From Bacteroidota bacterium (GTDB lineage Bacteria; Bacteroidota; Bacteroidia; Bacteroidales; F082), in contig WOUZ01000005.1 in assembly GCA_009773165.1 (NCBI GenBank), positions 219,421 to 283,420 of the forward strand: DNA of 64,000 bases, written 5' to 3'. Each line of letters opens with the position of its first letter. Within the stretch, counting starts at the first letter, position 1. A program made the position numbers and the translations under genes. Below, one piece after another: positions 45,320 to 55,677 of this stretch. A model generated the notes under the pieces. That model saw only the letters and a program-made list of their open reading frames with translations, ran no database searches and was not told the DNA's origin.

Positions 45320-47743
45320 TTATTGATTTAAAGTGATTAATACATCGTATGTAATTCCTTTGCCTTTGCAAGGTAACGGACCATCCCATTTCTGCCCGTC
45401 AACAAAACACTGCTGACCACCACCAGCTTTACGAATCATCTTTATTTTGTAGGTGTTGCCACGATACTTACGCGTGAGCGAGAGCACATTGATGGAAGAA
45501 GGCAATGAAGGTTTTATTGTAAGTCCATCATAATCAGGTAGTATACCTAAAATATATTGACTTACAGTGTAAAAGTTCCATGCTGCAGTTCCTGTAAGCC
45601 ACGAATTTTTTGCCTGACCTGGAGTAGCGGCATCTTTACCCGCTATCATTTGGGAATAAACATATGGCTCTGTTTTATGAAGGTCACTGATTTCTTCGAG
45701 ATATGCAGGGGCTATTCTGGTATAATAATCGAAGGCTTTATCGGCATGACCCAGCATTGTTTCAGCAATAATGATCCAGGGGTTGTTATGACAAAAGATA
45801 CCTGCATTTTCTTTGTATCCGGGAGGATAAGTTGAAATTTCTCCAAGATTGAGGTGGTAAGTGGTATAAGCTGGGTTCAAAAGCACGATCCCGAAAGGAG
45901 TAGCAAGTCTTTCCTCCACACTTTGTAGTGCCTTTGCAGCTCGTCCATCCTCAACGCCCACGCCTGCCATAATGCAAAATCCCTGTGATTCGATAAAAAT
46001 CTTCCCCTCTAGGTTCTCTTTGCTGCCGACTTTATTTCCAAAAAAGTCATATGCCCGCAAAAACCATTCACCATCCCAGCCATGCTGATCTATAGCTTGC
46101 CTCATCTCTTCAATATGAATACGAGCTTGTTGTGCTTCATCTTTCTTATCGGTAAGGTCACAAATCTTCGCAAATTCCTCACCATACAACACAAAAAGTC
46201 CGGCAATCATTACCGACTCTGCTATTCCTCCTTTTTTGTTTTCAGTAGTTTGAAATGATTCACCAGGTTTTTCCGAGAAACAGTTCAGATTCAAACAGTC
46301 GTTCCAGTCAGCACGGCCTATTAATGGCAATTTATGAGGTCCAAGGTTATTGACAACATGGTAAAAAGAGCGTTTGATATGCTCAAAGATTGGAAATTCT
46401 TCACCTTCGTTATTAAAAGGGGCAAGTTGTGCTAATAACGACCAGTCGCCAGTTTCCTTGATATAGGCTGAAACTGAAAGAATTAGCCAAAGGGGATCAT
46501 CGTTGAAGTTTCCTCCCACCTCCTGATTCCCTTTTTTTGTCAAAGGCTGATATTGGTGATAGGCGCTGCCATCTTCGAGTTGGGTGCTGGCAAGGTCGAT
46601 AATACGTTGACGGGCCAATTCAGGGGCCAAATGAACCATCCCAATGATATCCTGATTTGAATCCCTGAAACCCATGCCGCGGCCTATTCCTGACTCAAAA
46701 TAGCTGGTGCTCCTTGAAAAGAAATAGGTGATAACGCATTGGTACTGATTCCAAATATTGACCATGCGATCCAATTTTTCATCACCCGACTGAACCTGAT
46801 AATTCCCTAATAATGAACTCCAGAAACGCTTCAAAGCATCCAAAGCAGCTTCTACCTGTTCCGCTGAACTGAACTGGTTTATCATCCTATTTGCCTTGGT
46901 TTTATTGATTACTCCGGGGGCAATAAATTTTTCTTCCTGCTGATTTTCAACATATCCCAACACAAAAACTAACTCCTTCTCCTCCCCTGCTTTTAAATCA
47001 AATTCGAGAAAATGAGAAGCAACAGGCGACCAACCATGGGCAACAGAATTATTACTTGAGCCTTTGACAACCATCTCAGGGGCATCAAAACCATTGTACA
47101 TTCCCAGAAATGCTTCACGGTCGGTGTCAAAACCCGATACTTCAGCATTGACCGAGTAAAAAGCATAATGATTGCGGCGCTCGCGGTATTCCGTTTTGTG
47201 ATAAAGACACGATCCATCTATCTCGACCTCACCTGTACTGAAGTTACGTTGAAAATTGGTAGTGTCATCCAGTGCGTCCCAAAGAGCCCATTCTGCTAAA
47301 GAATGGATTTTGAGTGTTTTCTGGGTTTCACTATGATTAACAAGCTTCAAACGTATGACTTCACCATCAAAATCAAGTGGGACGAAATACAAAACTTCAG
47401 CCTCCAGCAAATTGAGCCGGCCGGTAATTTTTGTGTATCCAAGTCCATGCCTGCAAGAGTAACTGTCAAGTTCCTTTTTAACAGGTTTCCAACCTGGCGA
47501 CCATATTTCACCACCATCGTTGATATAGAAATACTTACCTCCATCATCCAACGGCACATTGTTGTAACGGTTTCGGGTTATACGGCGCAATCGTGCGTCT
47601 TTAAAAAAACTATATCCACCTCCTGTGTTTGAAATCAAGCTAAAAAAACCACCTGTTCCCAGGTAATTGATCCAGGGATAAGGAGTTCGTGGTTGCGTAA
47701 TAACGTATTCTCTGTTCTCGTCGTCAAAATATCCAAATTTCAT
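45320..47743 (-). CDS. Glycoside hydrolase family 94 phosphorylase (cellobiose phosphorylase-like)
   Basis: The 807-residue cytoplasmic enzyme splits a beta-linked disaccharide with phosphate into sugar 1-phosphate and free sugar. It opens [15 protein letters not shown], with [18 protein letters not shown] and [23 protein letters not shown] text typical of cellobiose phosphorylases. The central domain has [14 protein letters not shown] and the helical barrel has [12 protein letters not shown]. By analogy with characterised enzymes, W480 and D482 are the aromatic and general acid residues. No signal peptide. It lies 11 bp downstream of the symporter gene and two bases before the reductase gene. 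Cellobiose is the best guess; other beta-glucobioses are possible within the family. Confidence 0.88.
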   Translation of the reverse strand: MKFGYFDDENREYVITQPRTPYPWINYLGTGGFFSLISNTGGGYSFFKDARLRRITRNRYNNVPLDDGGKYFYINDGGEIWSPGWKPVKKELDSYSCRHGLGYTKITGRLNLLEAEVLYFVPLDFDGEVIRLKLVNHSETQKTLKIHSLAEWALWDALDDTTNFQRNFSTGEVEIDGSCLYHKTEYRERRNHYAFYSVNAEVSGFDTDREAFLGMYNGFDAPEMVVKGSSNNSVAHGWSPVASHFLEFDLKAGEEKELVFVLGYVENQQEEKFIAPGVINKTKANRMINQFSSAEQVEAALDALKRFWSSLLGNYQVQSGDEKLDRMVNIWNQYQCVITYFFSRSTSYFESGIGRGMGFRDSNQDIIGMVHLAPELARQRIIDLASTQLEDGSAYHQYQPLTKKGNQEVGGNFNDDPLWLILSVSAYIKETGDWSLLAQLAPFNNEGEEFPIFEHIKRSFYHVVNNLGPHKLPLIGRADWNDCLNLNCFSEKPGESFQTTENKKGGIAESVMIAGLFVLYGEEFAKICDLTDKKDEAQQARIHIEEMRQAIDQHGWDGEWFLRAYDFFGNKVGSKENLEGKIFIESQGFCIMAGVGVEDGRAAKALQSVEERLATPFGIVLLNPAYTTYHLNLGEISTYPPGYKENAGIFCHNNPWIIIAETMLGHADKAFDYYTRIAPAYLEEISDLHKTEPYVYSQMIAGKDAATPGQAKNSWLTGTAAWNFYTVSQYILGILPDYDGLTIKPSLPSSINVLSLTRKYRGNTYKIKMIRKAGGGQQCFVDGQKWDGPLPCKGKGITYDVLITLNQ

Positions 47744-47754
47744 TGTTGCTGATT

Positions 47755-49398
47755 TTATTCGTTTGTTTTAATACTATTCTTTTGTATATCAATAAATTCC
47801 TTTTCCCGGCGATCGTTTAAAGTAAGTGTAATCTCATCCATTTTGAGCTGTGTCAGCGGATACATTGTCATTAGAGCAGCGGCTAAAATTGCAATCAAGG
47901 CAGGAATCCAGCTCATCAACATAACCACACCCGGAAGCGCAGTTTGAACAGACGCTGCATCCTGACCATTGTAATGAAATGCTCCAAGCACGAGGCCAAT
48001 AATTGCTCCGGCAATGCCACCGCCAAATTTCGTTGCAAACGACCCTGCCGAATATACAAGTCCTGTTGCCCTTCTGCCATTTTTAAACTCTGAATAATCA
48101 GCTGCATCACCAAGCATTGCAAAAAACAATGTCGGGAAAATTGCTGAAGCCATCTCCGAAATCATTCCAATAATGAAGATGGGATAAATGTCGGTCGGCC
48201 CACAGAAAAACAACAATGAGTTAATGGCAGCCGAGAAAATCAAAGCATAAATAAACAGTTGTCGTTTTCCGAATTTTTTTCCTAAAGGCCCTGTTATCAT
48301 TGCACCAGCAATTGAAACAATCATCAAACCAACAAGATATGAGCCTGCGAGCAGTTGATTGTGCAAATAATGGGTAAAGTAAATAACGACAATCCCCTGC
48401 TTTATGGAATTGTAAACATTAAATAACATCCCGATTACCAGCAACACAAGCCAGGGTTTATTGCGAATCAAATCTTTCATATCCTGTTTCAGGCTGGTTT
48501 GCTGATTCTTTGGTGGTTTTATACGTTCACGGGTGGTATAAAAAGTGATAATCATAAAAATTGCCAGAAAAAACGACATCAGATAAATGGAATTGCTGTA
48601 TCCCTTTTTCTGATCAATAATGGAAATTTTACCGGCATCCAGATTCTTTTCACCTTCAACAATAAAGATGTAGTTCTTATCCGGCTGCATTGATAGACTG
48701 ACTGAACCAGCAGGTATTGAAGTACTTACATTATCATTCCTGTTTATCCACTGGAAAGTAGCTATACCATCTTTTGTTTTTATGTTCGCGTTCTCAACAT
48801 CCTTCGAAACGGCTATCGTCACTTCATATTTACTTTCAGATACAGGAGTTAACTTTACATCAGGATTGACATTCCCAAAATGTGCCACAAGAAAAAGAAG
48901 AGCCCCCTGTACAATCATCCCACCGGCAAAAGCTCCCACCATACGATAAGAGCCCAAAACAGTTCTTTCTTTATCATCGCCTGTAATTACAGCCATTAGC
49001 GCGCCGTAAGGAATATTGTTCGCTGTATAGATTAAAGTAAAAAGGATGTAAGTCACATAGGCATAGATGATCTTTCCAGTTGAGCTAAGATCAGGCGTTG
49101 TAAACAATAGCGACAAAACGATCCCTAGCGGAATTGCTGTCCATAATATCCATGGACGAAATTTGCCATAACGCGATTCGGTACGGTCGCCAATGATACC
49201 CATCAGCACATCGGTTATGCCGTCGCTGATCCGTGTCACAAGCATAAGCATACCTACTGCCACAGGGCTTATACCAAATACATCGGTATAAAAAACAAAC
49301 AGAAATGTTGCCACACCGCGCCAGGCAATGTTTGCAGCCCCATCGCCGAGGGCATAACCAATCTTTTCTGTTATTGATATTTTATGGAAATCAGCCAT
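47755..49398 (-). CDS. Sugar:cation symporter (GPH family, MFS) with a periplasmic insert
   Basis: The 547-residue membrane carrier opens with [18 protein letters not shown], typical of glycoside-pentoside-hexuronide symporters, and keeps [16 protein letters not shown]. It is about 90 residues longer than usual because of a hydrophilic, beta-rich insert at about 177-268 between helices 5 and 6, which topology places in the periplasm. It likely brings short beta-glucosides into the cytoplasm for the GH94 phosphorylase 11 bp downstream. It is the first gene of the leftward operon; a 20-bp palindrome lies about 95 bp upstream of the start. Confidence 0.86.
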   Translation of the reverse strand: MADFHKISITEKIGYALGDGAANIAWRGVATFLFVFYTDVFGISPVAVGMLMLVTRISDGITDVLMGIIGDRTESRYGKFRPWILWTAIPLGIVLSLLFTTPDLSSTGKIIYAYVTYILFTLIYTANNIPYGALMAVITGDDKERTVLGSYRMVGAFAGGMIVQGALLFLVAHFGNVNPDVKLTPVSESKYEVTIAVSKDVENANIKTKDGIATFQWINRNDNVSTSIPAGSVSLSMQPDKNYIFIVEGEKNLDAGKISIIDQKKGYSNSIYLMSFFLAIFMIITFYTTRERIKPPKNQQTSLKQDMKDLIRNKPWLVLLVIGMLFNVYNSIKQGIVVIYFTHYLHNQLLAGSYLVGLMIVSIAGAMITGPLGKKFGKRQLFIYALIFSAAINSLLFFCGPTDIYPIFIIGMISEMASAIFPTLFFAMLGDAADYSEFKNGRRATGLVYSAGSFATKFGGGIAGAIIGLVLGAFHYNGQDAASVQTALPGVVMLMSWIPALIAILAAALMTMYPLTQLKMDEITLTLNDRREKEFIDIQKNSIKTNE

Positions 49399-49493
49399 TT
49401 TGCAGAGTTTTGATGTTAACTGAGTTACGTTAATAAATCTAAGAACCTTAAAATAAACATTTAGATTTCACTCCATTGGTTTTTTCACTCTTG

Positions 49494-49513
49494 AAACTGT
49501 AAAAATACAGTTT
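49494..49513. promoter_or_regulatory. Operator-like palindrome upstream of the symporter-GH94 operon
   Basis: AAACTGTA-AAAA-TACAGTTT is a perfect palindrome. Its core CTGTATTTTTACAG resembles the 15-bp sites at 50406 and 50603 but is one base shorter in the spacer. It may be a variant site for the same NrtR-type regulator. The rest of 49399-49660 has no gene. Confidence 0.4.
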
Positions 49514-49660
49514 GCAAGCTGAATTCACCAACAAGGATAAAACAAGAGTGATAAGAATAAAATTCATTGGATTTTAATTCGTTGCGACACACAACGCATG
49601 CACAAGATAAAACGAATTTCATCTTATAGCTGACAAACACTTGAATAATACCAAAATATG

Positions 49661-50395
49661 TCAAATAGAGAAGTCGAGCTTCTCCTTTTTCGTCCGTTCG
49701 TAAACATCCTTACTAAAAATAAAAACCTGCGCAGGTTTATGAGCTACACCTTTTTGTTTTTCATCCAAAGAGATAATGTATTTCATTTGCGCAACTTTCT
49801 TTCTGAAATTCCTTCTGTCGAGTTTGATACCAAGCACTGTTTCATATAGATTTTGAAGCAATGTTAGTGTGAACTTCTCAGGAAGCAGCTCAAAACCAAT
49901 GGGTTCCTTACGAATTTTGTCACGTAAAAACTCCAATGCCATCATAATCATTGTTTCGTGGTCGAAGCCAAGCAATGGCAGATTATCCACCGGAAACCAG
50001 CTGGTATCCTGATGCTGCAAATCGGGCTGCACTTTGGCACTATTCACCAACGAGCAGTAACCAACCGAAATAACATGATCTGACATCATCGGAAATTTCC
50101 CTTTGAGCCATAGCTGATCCCGTTCTTTATGCAGCCTGTTGGTGTCGCCAAAGGTGTAAAACTGTTCCAGATAGATATTATCTAAACCTGTTTTATCCTT
50201 CAAAACACGCAAAGCGGCATCATTGATACGCTCTCCTTTGAGCACATGGTGACCTTGAACCGTATAATCCGTAAAGATCACTTCTCCCGTTTCAGGATCG
50301 TCCAATTGCCTCTTGGTCAACAACACATTTAAGGTGTTGTTATCAAAACCAAAGATCACGCAGTCGACCGATAAGTTGTTAATATAAGGATGCAT
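49661..50395 (-). CDS. NrtR-type transcriptional regulator (NUDIX-like domain plus winged helix)
   Basis: The 244 residues comprise an N-terminal NUDIX-fold domain (about 5-145; VDCVIFGFDNNTLNVLLTKR, with a degenerate NUDIX box around AALRVLKDKTGL) and a C-terminal winged helix (about 155-240; FELLPEKFTLTLLQNLYE, LDRRNFRKKVAQM). This is the layout of NrtR-family regulators, of which the Bacteroidota sugar regulators are members with a ligand-binding rather than hydrolytic NUDIX domain. The ATG at 50393-50395 (MHPYINNLSVD) is chosen. It has its own promoter (-7 at 50425-50432) overlapping a 15-bp palindrome, indicating autoregulation. It is divergent from susC, so it is the likely local PUL regulator. 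Confidence 0.87.
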   Translation of the reverse strand: MHPYINNLSVDCVIFGFDNNTLNVLLTKRQLDDPETGEVIFTDYTVQGHHVLKGERINDAALRVLKDKTGLDNIYLEQFYTFGDTNRLHKERDQLWLKGKFPMMSDHVISVGYCSLVNSAKVQPDLQHQDTSWFPVDNLPLLGFDHETMIMMALEFLRDKIRKEPIGFELLPEKFTLTLLQNLYETVLGIKLDRRNFRKKVAQMKYIISLDEKQKGVAHKPAQVFIFSKDVYERTKKEKLDFSI

Positions 50396-50405
50396 AGTTA
50401 ATAAA

Positions 50406-50420
50406 GCGTATTTAATACAC
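50406..50420. promoter_or_regulatory. Predicted NrtR operator at the nrtR start
   Basis: GCGTATTTAATACAC differs from the susC site (50603-50617) at 2 of 15 positions. On the minus strand it begins four bases after the -7 element TATTTTTG, so it covers the predicted nrtR transcription start. Confidence 0.65.
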
Positions 50421-50424
50421 ACTG

Positions 50425-50432
50425 CAAAAATA
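50425..50432 (-). promoter_or_regulatory. Promoter -7 element of the nrtR-type gene
   Basis: TATTTTTG on the minus strand, followed by C and the operator. The susC promoter has the same arrangement on the other strand. Confidence 0.6.
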
Positions 50433-50589
50433 CAACATTTGAGAAATGAAAATACACAGTAAATAAAATTCTGTGTGAATTATTTTTTTTGCACCTACTT
50501 AATAAACAAGTCTATACATAATATGCTATTTAGAATTAATATAAATTATAAGATTTTTTAAAATATATTTTATATTAACAAAATTTATA

Positions 50590-50597
50590 TATTTTTG
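50590..50597 (+). promoter_or_regulatory. Promoter -7 element of susC
   Basis: TATTTTTG followed by C. The predicted start (about 50604) falls within the palindrome at 50603-50617. The leader to the susC ATG would be about 160 nt, long and AT-rich, with no gene in it. Confidence 0.6.
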
Positions 50598-50602
50598 CTG
50601 TT

Positions 50603-50617
50603 GTGTATTTATTACAC
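50603..50617. promoter_or_regulatory. Predicted NrtR operator at the susC start
   Basis: GTGTATTTATTACAC is a near-perfect palindrome beginning five bases after the susC -7 element. Binding here would block initiation. It matches the site at nrtR at 13 of 15 positions. Confidence 0.65.
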
Positions 50618-50762
50618 TAACTAAAATTATCAAAATATAAATCCATAACATTAAAAAAAACGATGCCTATGTATGTAATCTGACCTCATGAATTTATACC
50701 AAAATTGTCAGTTTCGTTAAGCAAGCTAATCATATCAATCACTTAAACTAAATGTTAATCTT

Positions 50763-53700
50763 ATGAAACCAGATGTTTACAATTTTTTAAAATTGAACTC
50801 TCTAACAAAGAAAGCTCTGTTTTTGTTGGGGATGCTATTACTTAGTGTCTCATTTACAATTACGGCGCAAGAGATGCGCAACTACTCCGGAATGGTTCAG
50901 GATGAAAATGGCGGACCATTGCCAGGTGTTAACGTTGTTGAAAAAGGAACAACGAATGGAACTATTACCGACATGTCAGGAGCTTTTCAGGTGAGCACCA
51001 CCAAGGACAACTCTATTTTCGTGTTTTCGATGGTAGGTTATGAAACGATTGAAAAAGCATTGAAAGTCAATGTTAAGGAAACGATCGTATTAAAAGAATC
51101 TGTTGTGGGTCTTGGAGAAGTTTTAGTTGTTGGTTACGGTATTCAAAAACGTGCCAATATCACCGGTGCCATTGCAAAAATGGACAATAAAGAACTGGCT
51201 CAGCTCCCAACCACCAACATCAATCAGGCACTTCAAGGCCGTATTGCAGGGGTGAATGTCACAAGCACTTCGGGATCACCCGGTGCAGGACAAAAAGTTG
51301 TCATCCGTGGTGTTGCAACCAATGGTAATGTTCAGCCTTTATATATTGTTGATGGAATGGCTACGGGCAACATCGACAATCTGGAACCAAATGATGTTGA
51401 AGCTGTTACTGTTCTAAAAGACGCTGCGTCTGCAGCTATTTATGGTGCTGAAGCTGCCAATGGTGTTGTGCTTATCACTACTAAATCAGGAAAAAAAGGA
51501 TCTGACAAAATTGAATACAATTTCCAGCTCGGATCACAAAGTGTTGGTAGTTTTACTGAACCAATGGATGCATCAAGTTATGCAACATGGATCAACGAAG
51601 CCAATGTTGGAGTTGAAATCCCAACCTCATCAGCATTCAATACACGTTGGATGGACGAAACGTTGAACTCAGCCATGCTGCAACGCCATCACTTATCACT
51701 TAGCGGTGCTAATGAAAAAGGAAACTATTACGTTTCAGGTGCTTATATGAATCAGAATGGTGTTGTTGGTGGTGATAAATCACATTACGAACGTTTCTCG
51801 CTCCGCACCAATATTACACAGCAACTGAAATCATGGGTTAAAGTTGGAACAAACGTAAACTATAGCCATACCGTAAGAAACGCAATTTCTGAAGACTCTG
51901 AGTATGGCGGTATCATTTCATCGGCAATGATGATGGATCCTCTTACCCCGGTAACCTATTCAGGTGCATTACCTGAATTTGCACAAACTGCACTAGGTCA
52001 AGGTTATACATTAGTTCAAAACGCTGATGGTGCTTATTATGGTTTGTCGCCATATGTAAAAGGTGAGATTGCAAACCCGCTTGCGATGATTGAAATAGCC
52101 AAAGGCGATACAAAAGAAGATAAATTCATGGGTAACATCTACCTTACATTAGGTGATGAAAGCTGGAGAGGCTTCAAATTTACTACCCGTGCAAGTGCTG
52201 ATGTTGCTAATTCATTGTATCACACATGGTTCCCAACATATTGGTTCTCCTCAGAGCGCATGAATACTCAAGCCAACGTAAGAGACAACACCAATACATG
52301 GTTCACATGGATGTGGGAAAACTACCTTTCATATGACAAAACCATTGGTGAAAACCATCATATCAGTGCTGTTGCAGGTATTTCAGCAAAACAATACACT
52401 CATAAATTTATCAACACCCAATCGGGTCCAATGTTTGCCGAAGGCGATAACTTCGCGCAACATGGCGATGTTGAAATAAATGGAAAGGTTAGTGGTAACC
52501 TATTGGATACCAGAACTTCATCTTATTTTGCCCGTGCTACTTATGATTATAACAGCAAATATTTATTGAGTGCTATCATTCGTCGCGATGGAACTTCATT
52601 GTTACATCCTGACCAAAGATGGGGCAATTTCCCTTCTGTTTCTGCAGGATGGATTCTTTCCAGTGAAGATTTCTGGACGATTGACTTCATTGATTTCTTC
52701 AAAATCAGAGCATCATGGGGTACTAATGGTAACCTTTCAGGTTTAGGACCAGACCAATTCCGTTCACTTATTGTTGCTTCAGGTATTCAATACCCAAAAC
52801 CAGGTGGCGGATTTTATACAGGTGCTGAGCCAGAACTATTGGCTAATCCTGAATTAACATGGGCTACAAGCGAACAATTCGACCTTGGTTTCGATATGAA
52901 CATGATGGGCGACAAATTAACTGTAGGTTTCGACTTCTTCAACAAAAAGACAAAAGACCTGCTTGTACCAGGTACTCCTCCTCCTTCTGTAGGTAATAAC
53001 GCACCATTTGTTAACGCAGGTGATGTAACAAATAAAGGTGTTGAGTTGGAATTAGGTTACCGCAATTATGATCACGCCTTAAAGTTTGACATTAATACCA
53101 ATTTCACATGGTTGAAAAATGAAGTCACCTACCTGAATCCACTGCTCGACCGCGTTGGCGGAACAACCGTTGGTACAGGCTGGACTGCTACATATCTTGA
53201 ACTAAATCAACCAGTTTGGTTCTTCCGTGGTTATCAAACCAATGGAATTTTCCAAAATGTTGCTGAAATCGACGCTTACAAAGCTGCCAATGGTGGCCTT
53301 GCAGGTTACAATCCAGTTCCTGGTGATCCAATCGTTGTTAACACAAACGGCGACAACCTCATCAACAATGAAGACCAAACCAGCATCGGTAGCCCGCATC
53401 CAAAATTTATGTGGGGCGCTTATATCAATCTTTCTTATGTAGGTTTCGATATGAGAATGTTCTTCCAGGGAGTTCACGGACAAGATGTTTTGATGGGATG
53501 GAATCGTTATGACAGAAGCACCTCCAACCGTCCACAGTTTTTCTTTGACGAAAGATGGACTGGCGAAGGAAGCACCAACGAACGTCCAAGAGCCGATCAA
53601 TCAAGTTCTTATATCTATAACAGCGACCTGATGGTTTTCAAAGGTTCTTATGTGAAAATCAGACAGATTCAACTTGGTTATACTATTCCTGCCAAACTTG

Positions 53701-53879
53701 TAAAGAATAAAATTCAAAGCCTCAGACTCTCTGTAGCTTTAGATGACTATTTCACCTTTAGCAACTATCCGGGAATGGACCCAACAGCCGGTTCGGGTAA
53801 TGATGCAGGTCAGGGAATCGACCGTGGTTATTATCCAACACCAAGGAAAATTCTCTTTGGATTATCATTGGGTATTTAA
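50763..53879 (+). CDS. SusC/RagA-family TonB-linked outer-membrane transporter
   Basis: The 1038-residue TonB-dependent receptor imports oligosaccharides. There is a signal peptide (about 1-35, ending ITAQE), a CarboxypepD_reg-like domain (about 38-115; SGMVQDENGGPLPGVNVVEKG), and a TonB-box region near LGEVLVVGYGIQKRANITGA. The plug domain has LQGRIAGVNVTSTSGSPG, VVIRGVATNG, PLYIVDG and VLKDAASAAIYGAEAANGVVLI, and a barrel runs to the C terminus (KILFGLSLGI). The susD gene follows after 44 bp. The substrate is inferred from the divergent enzyme genes (beta-glucan or cello-oligosaccharide). Control is probably by the NrtR-type protein through the site at 50603. Confidence 0.95.
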   Translation: MKPDVYNFLKLNSLTKKALFLLGMLLLSVSFTITAQEMRNYSGMVQDENGGPLPGVNVVEKGTTNGTITDMSGAFQVSTTKDNSIFVFSMVGYETIEKALKVNVKETIVLKESVVGLGEVLVVGYGIQKRANITGAIAKMDNKELAQLPTTNINQALQGRIAGVNVTSTSGSPGAGQKVVIRGVATNGNVQPLYIVDGMATGNIDNLEPNDVEAVTVLKDAASAAIYGAEAANGVVLITTKSGKKGSDKIEYNFQLGSQSVGSFTEPMDASSYATWINEANVGVEIPTSSAFNTRWMDETLNSAMLQRHHLSLSGANEKGNYYVSGAYMNQNGVVGGDKSHYERFSLRTNITQQLKSWVKVGTNVNYSHTVRNAISEDSEYGGIISSAMMMDPLTPVTYSGALPEFAQTALGQGYTLVQNADGAYYGLSPYVKGEIANPLAMIEIAKGDTKEDKFMGNIYLTLGDESWRGFKFTTRASADVANSLYHTWFPTYWFSSERMNTQANVRDNTNTWFTWMWENYLSYDKTIGENHHISAVAGISAKQYTHKFINTQSGPMFAEGDNFAQHGDVEINGKVSGNLLDTRTSSYFARATYDYNSKYLLSAIIRRDGTSLLHPDQRWGNFPSVSAGWILSSEDFWTIDFIDFFKIRASWGTNGNLSGLGPDQFRSLIVASGIQYPKPGGGFYTGAEPELLANPELTWATSEQFDLGFDMNMMGDKLTVGFDFFNKKTKDLLVPGTPPPSVGNNAPFVNAGDVTNKGVELELGYRNYDHALKFDINTNFTWLKNEVTYLNPLLDRVGGTTVGTGWTATYLELNQPVWFFRGYQTNGIFQNVAEIDAYKAANGGLAGYNPVPGDPIVVNTNGDNLINNEDQTSIGSPHPKFMWGAYINLSYVGFDMRMFFQGVHGQDVLMGWNRYDRSTSNRPQFFFDERWTGEGSTNERPRADQSSSYIYNSDLMVFKGSYVKIRQIQLGYTIPAKLVKNKIQSLRLSVALDDYFTFSNYPGMDPTAGSGNDAGQGIDRGYYPTPRKILFGLSLGI

Positions 53880-53923
53880 CAAACAGCTGTTTTAAAAATT
53901 AGAAATAATAAAATTTAAAAACT

Positions 53924-55438
53924 ATGAAATCATCATATAAACTATTGATTGCCCTTGCATTCACGCTGGTTTTCTCAGCATGCAGCAAAGACTTTTTGGA
54001 AGTTGAACCCATTGGCAAGATGTCGGTAGAATTATTTTATCAGACCGATGAAGATGCCACCAAAGCTATTATCGCTACTTACGACATCCTTCAATGGATG
54101 AATGCACGCGACTGGAACAGCTCTTATCTTGTTAAAACTTTCCCTTCTGATGAGTCAAATGTTGGTGGCGGCGATGCCGGCGACCAGCCACCATATCAGG
54201 AATTGGGCGGTTTTACCTATGGACCAAGCAATGCTCCTATCACTGCTGTTTGGCAATCGAACTATTTTGGAATCTACAGAGCCAATCTGGTGCTCAACAA
54301 TGTGAAAGACGACAGCGACCTGAAAAAACAGATCCTTGCCGAGGCAAAGTTTTTGCGCGCCTATTACTATTTTGAAATCGTGTCCATGTTCGGCCATGGC
54401 CCACTCATTCTTGATGAACTTGCTCCAAGTGAATATAGTCAGCCTTTTGCTGATGCTGCCGCCATCTATGCTCAAATCGAAAAAGACCTCAACGAAGCAA
54501 TTGCCGGTCTGCCACTGAAAAGCCAATATGGTGCTGAAGACAAATTCAGAGCAACAAAAGGCACAGCTCAGGCACTGCTCGGAAAAGCACTTTTATACCA
54601 GAAAAAATACACTGAATCAGCTGCTGCTTTTACAAGTGTTGTTGAATCAAATGAATACGCTTTACAAGCTGATTTCTCAACCTTATTCCTGAAAGAGTCA
54701 GAATTTGGTGAAGAGTCCATTTTAGAAGCTTCATTTGTTACGACCAGTGGATATGACTGGGGAACTTTCCAATGGGGTGGTAACAGAGCAATGGAAAATA
54801 ATATTACCTGGCAGTTGACTGGTCCACGTGGTGATTATTTCGTTGCCGGAACAACAGGATTAATTGGTGGCTGGGGCTTCAATTACCCCCGTCAGGCGGC
54901 CTATGATGTATTTACTGCAGCAGGCGATAACGTCAGAAAAGCAGCTTCAATCCTTTCACTAGCTGACCTAAGAGCTCAGGGTGGCGACTGGACAAATGAA
55001 AGCTCATGGGGATGGGATGGTTGTATCCGTGTAAAATATGGCACAAGAATGGACGAAACAAATGGCGAAAATGGCGCTGTTCCAGAATTGAACTACGGAA
55101 CAAATCTTCGTCTGATTCGCTATGCAGATGTTCTTCTTATGTTAGCTGAAGCTTTACATCTATCTGGAAATGATGCAGATGCAGCCATGTACCTGAATCA
55201 GGTCAGAGAAAGAGCGCAACTAGCTCCTTTCACTGGCGACATCATGCAGGCAATTAAAACTGAACGTCAGATGGAACTCGTTTTTGAAGGTGTTCGTTTC
55301 CTCGACCTCGTTCGCTGGGGCGATGCTGCAACTGTTCTTGGACCTTTTGGTTTTGTTGCCGGAAAACATGAAGTTTTTCCTATCCCACAGGATGAGATGC
55401 GCAACAATTCAACTGCTCAACAAAATCCAAACTATTAA
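53924..55438 (+). CDS. SusD/RagB-family surface glycan-binding lipoprotein
   Basis: The 504 residues carry a lipoprotein signal with lipidated C20 (VFSACSKDF). The early EVEPIGKMSVELFYQTDEDATKAI region is typical of SusD. TPR-like helices follow (LAEAKFLRAYYYFEIVSMFG; GTAQALLGKALLYQKKYTE), and the C-terminal RagB part has RLIRYADVLLMLAEALHLSG and ERQMELVFEGVRFLDLVRWG in pieces. It captures glycans at the cell surface and forms the lid of the SusC barrel. Co-transcribed with susC and ended by a strong terminator. Confidence 0.95.
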   Translation: MKSSYKLLIALAFTLVFSACSKDFLEVEPIGKMSVELFYQTDEDATKAIIATYDILQWMNARDWNSSYLVKTFPSDESNVGGGDAGDQPPYQELGGFTYGPSNAPITAVWQSNYFGIYRANLVLNNVKDDSDLKKQILAEAKFLRAYYYFEIVSMFGHGPLILDELAPSEYSQPFADAAAIYAQIEKDLNEAIAGLPLKSQYGAEDKFRATKGTAQALLGKALLYQKKYTESAAAFTSVVESNEYALQADFSTLFLKESEFGEESILEASFVTTSGYDWGTFQWGGNRAMENNITWQLTGPRGDYFVAGTTGLIGGWGFNYPRQAAYDVFTAAGDNVRKAASILSLADLRAQGGDWTNESSWGWDGCIRVKYGTRMDETNGENGAVPELNYGTNLRLIRYADVLLMLAEALHLSGNDADAAMYLNQVRERAQLAPFTGDIMQAIKTERQMELVFEGVRFLDLVRWGDAATVLGPFGFVAGKHEVFPIPQDEMRNNSTAQQNPNY

Positions 55439-55480
55439 AATAATAGAATATTCTTAGCAATTTGTGGTTAGTGCGTTAGA

Positions 55481-55512
55481 AGCGGGGCTGTTAGTGGCCT
55501 CGCTTTTTTTTT
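55481..55512 (+). terminator. Terminator of susC-susD
   Basis: AGCGGGGC pairs with GCCTCGCT (one G-U), eight-base loop, followed by nine T. Confidence 0.88.
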
Positions 55513-55677
55513 GATTATGATTCAATTGCTATATGAAATGATTACTGATTCAAAAAAAGCTAAATAATACAAATTAAAACCCTACACCTAAAACGGCGCA
55601 TTTTGTTTAACTTATCTTTAAAAAAGTTGAACATAATTGAATTACAACTGTTTGATATTGAAATAAAGTAAACAAAC

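Noticed and set aside
45318..45389. Longer start for the aldo/keto reductase
   Set aside because: The extra 24 codons lie inside the end of the GH94 gene and are not family-like; ATG 45317 fits.
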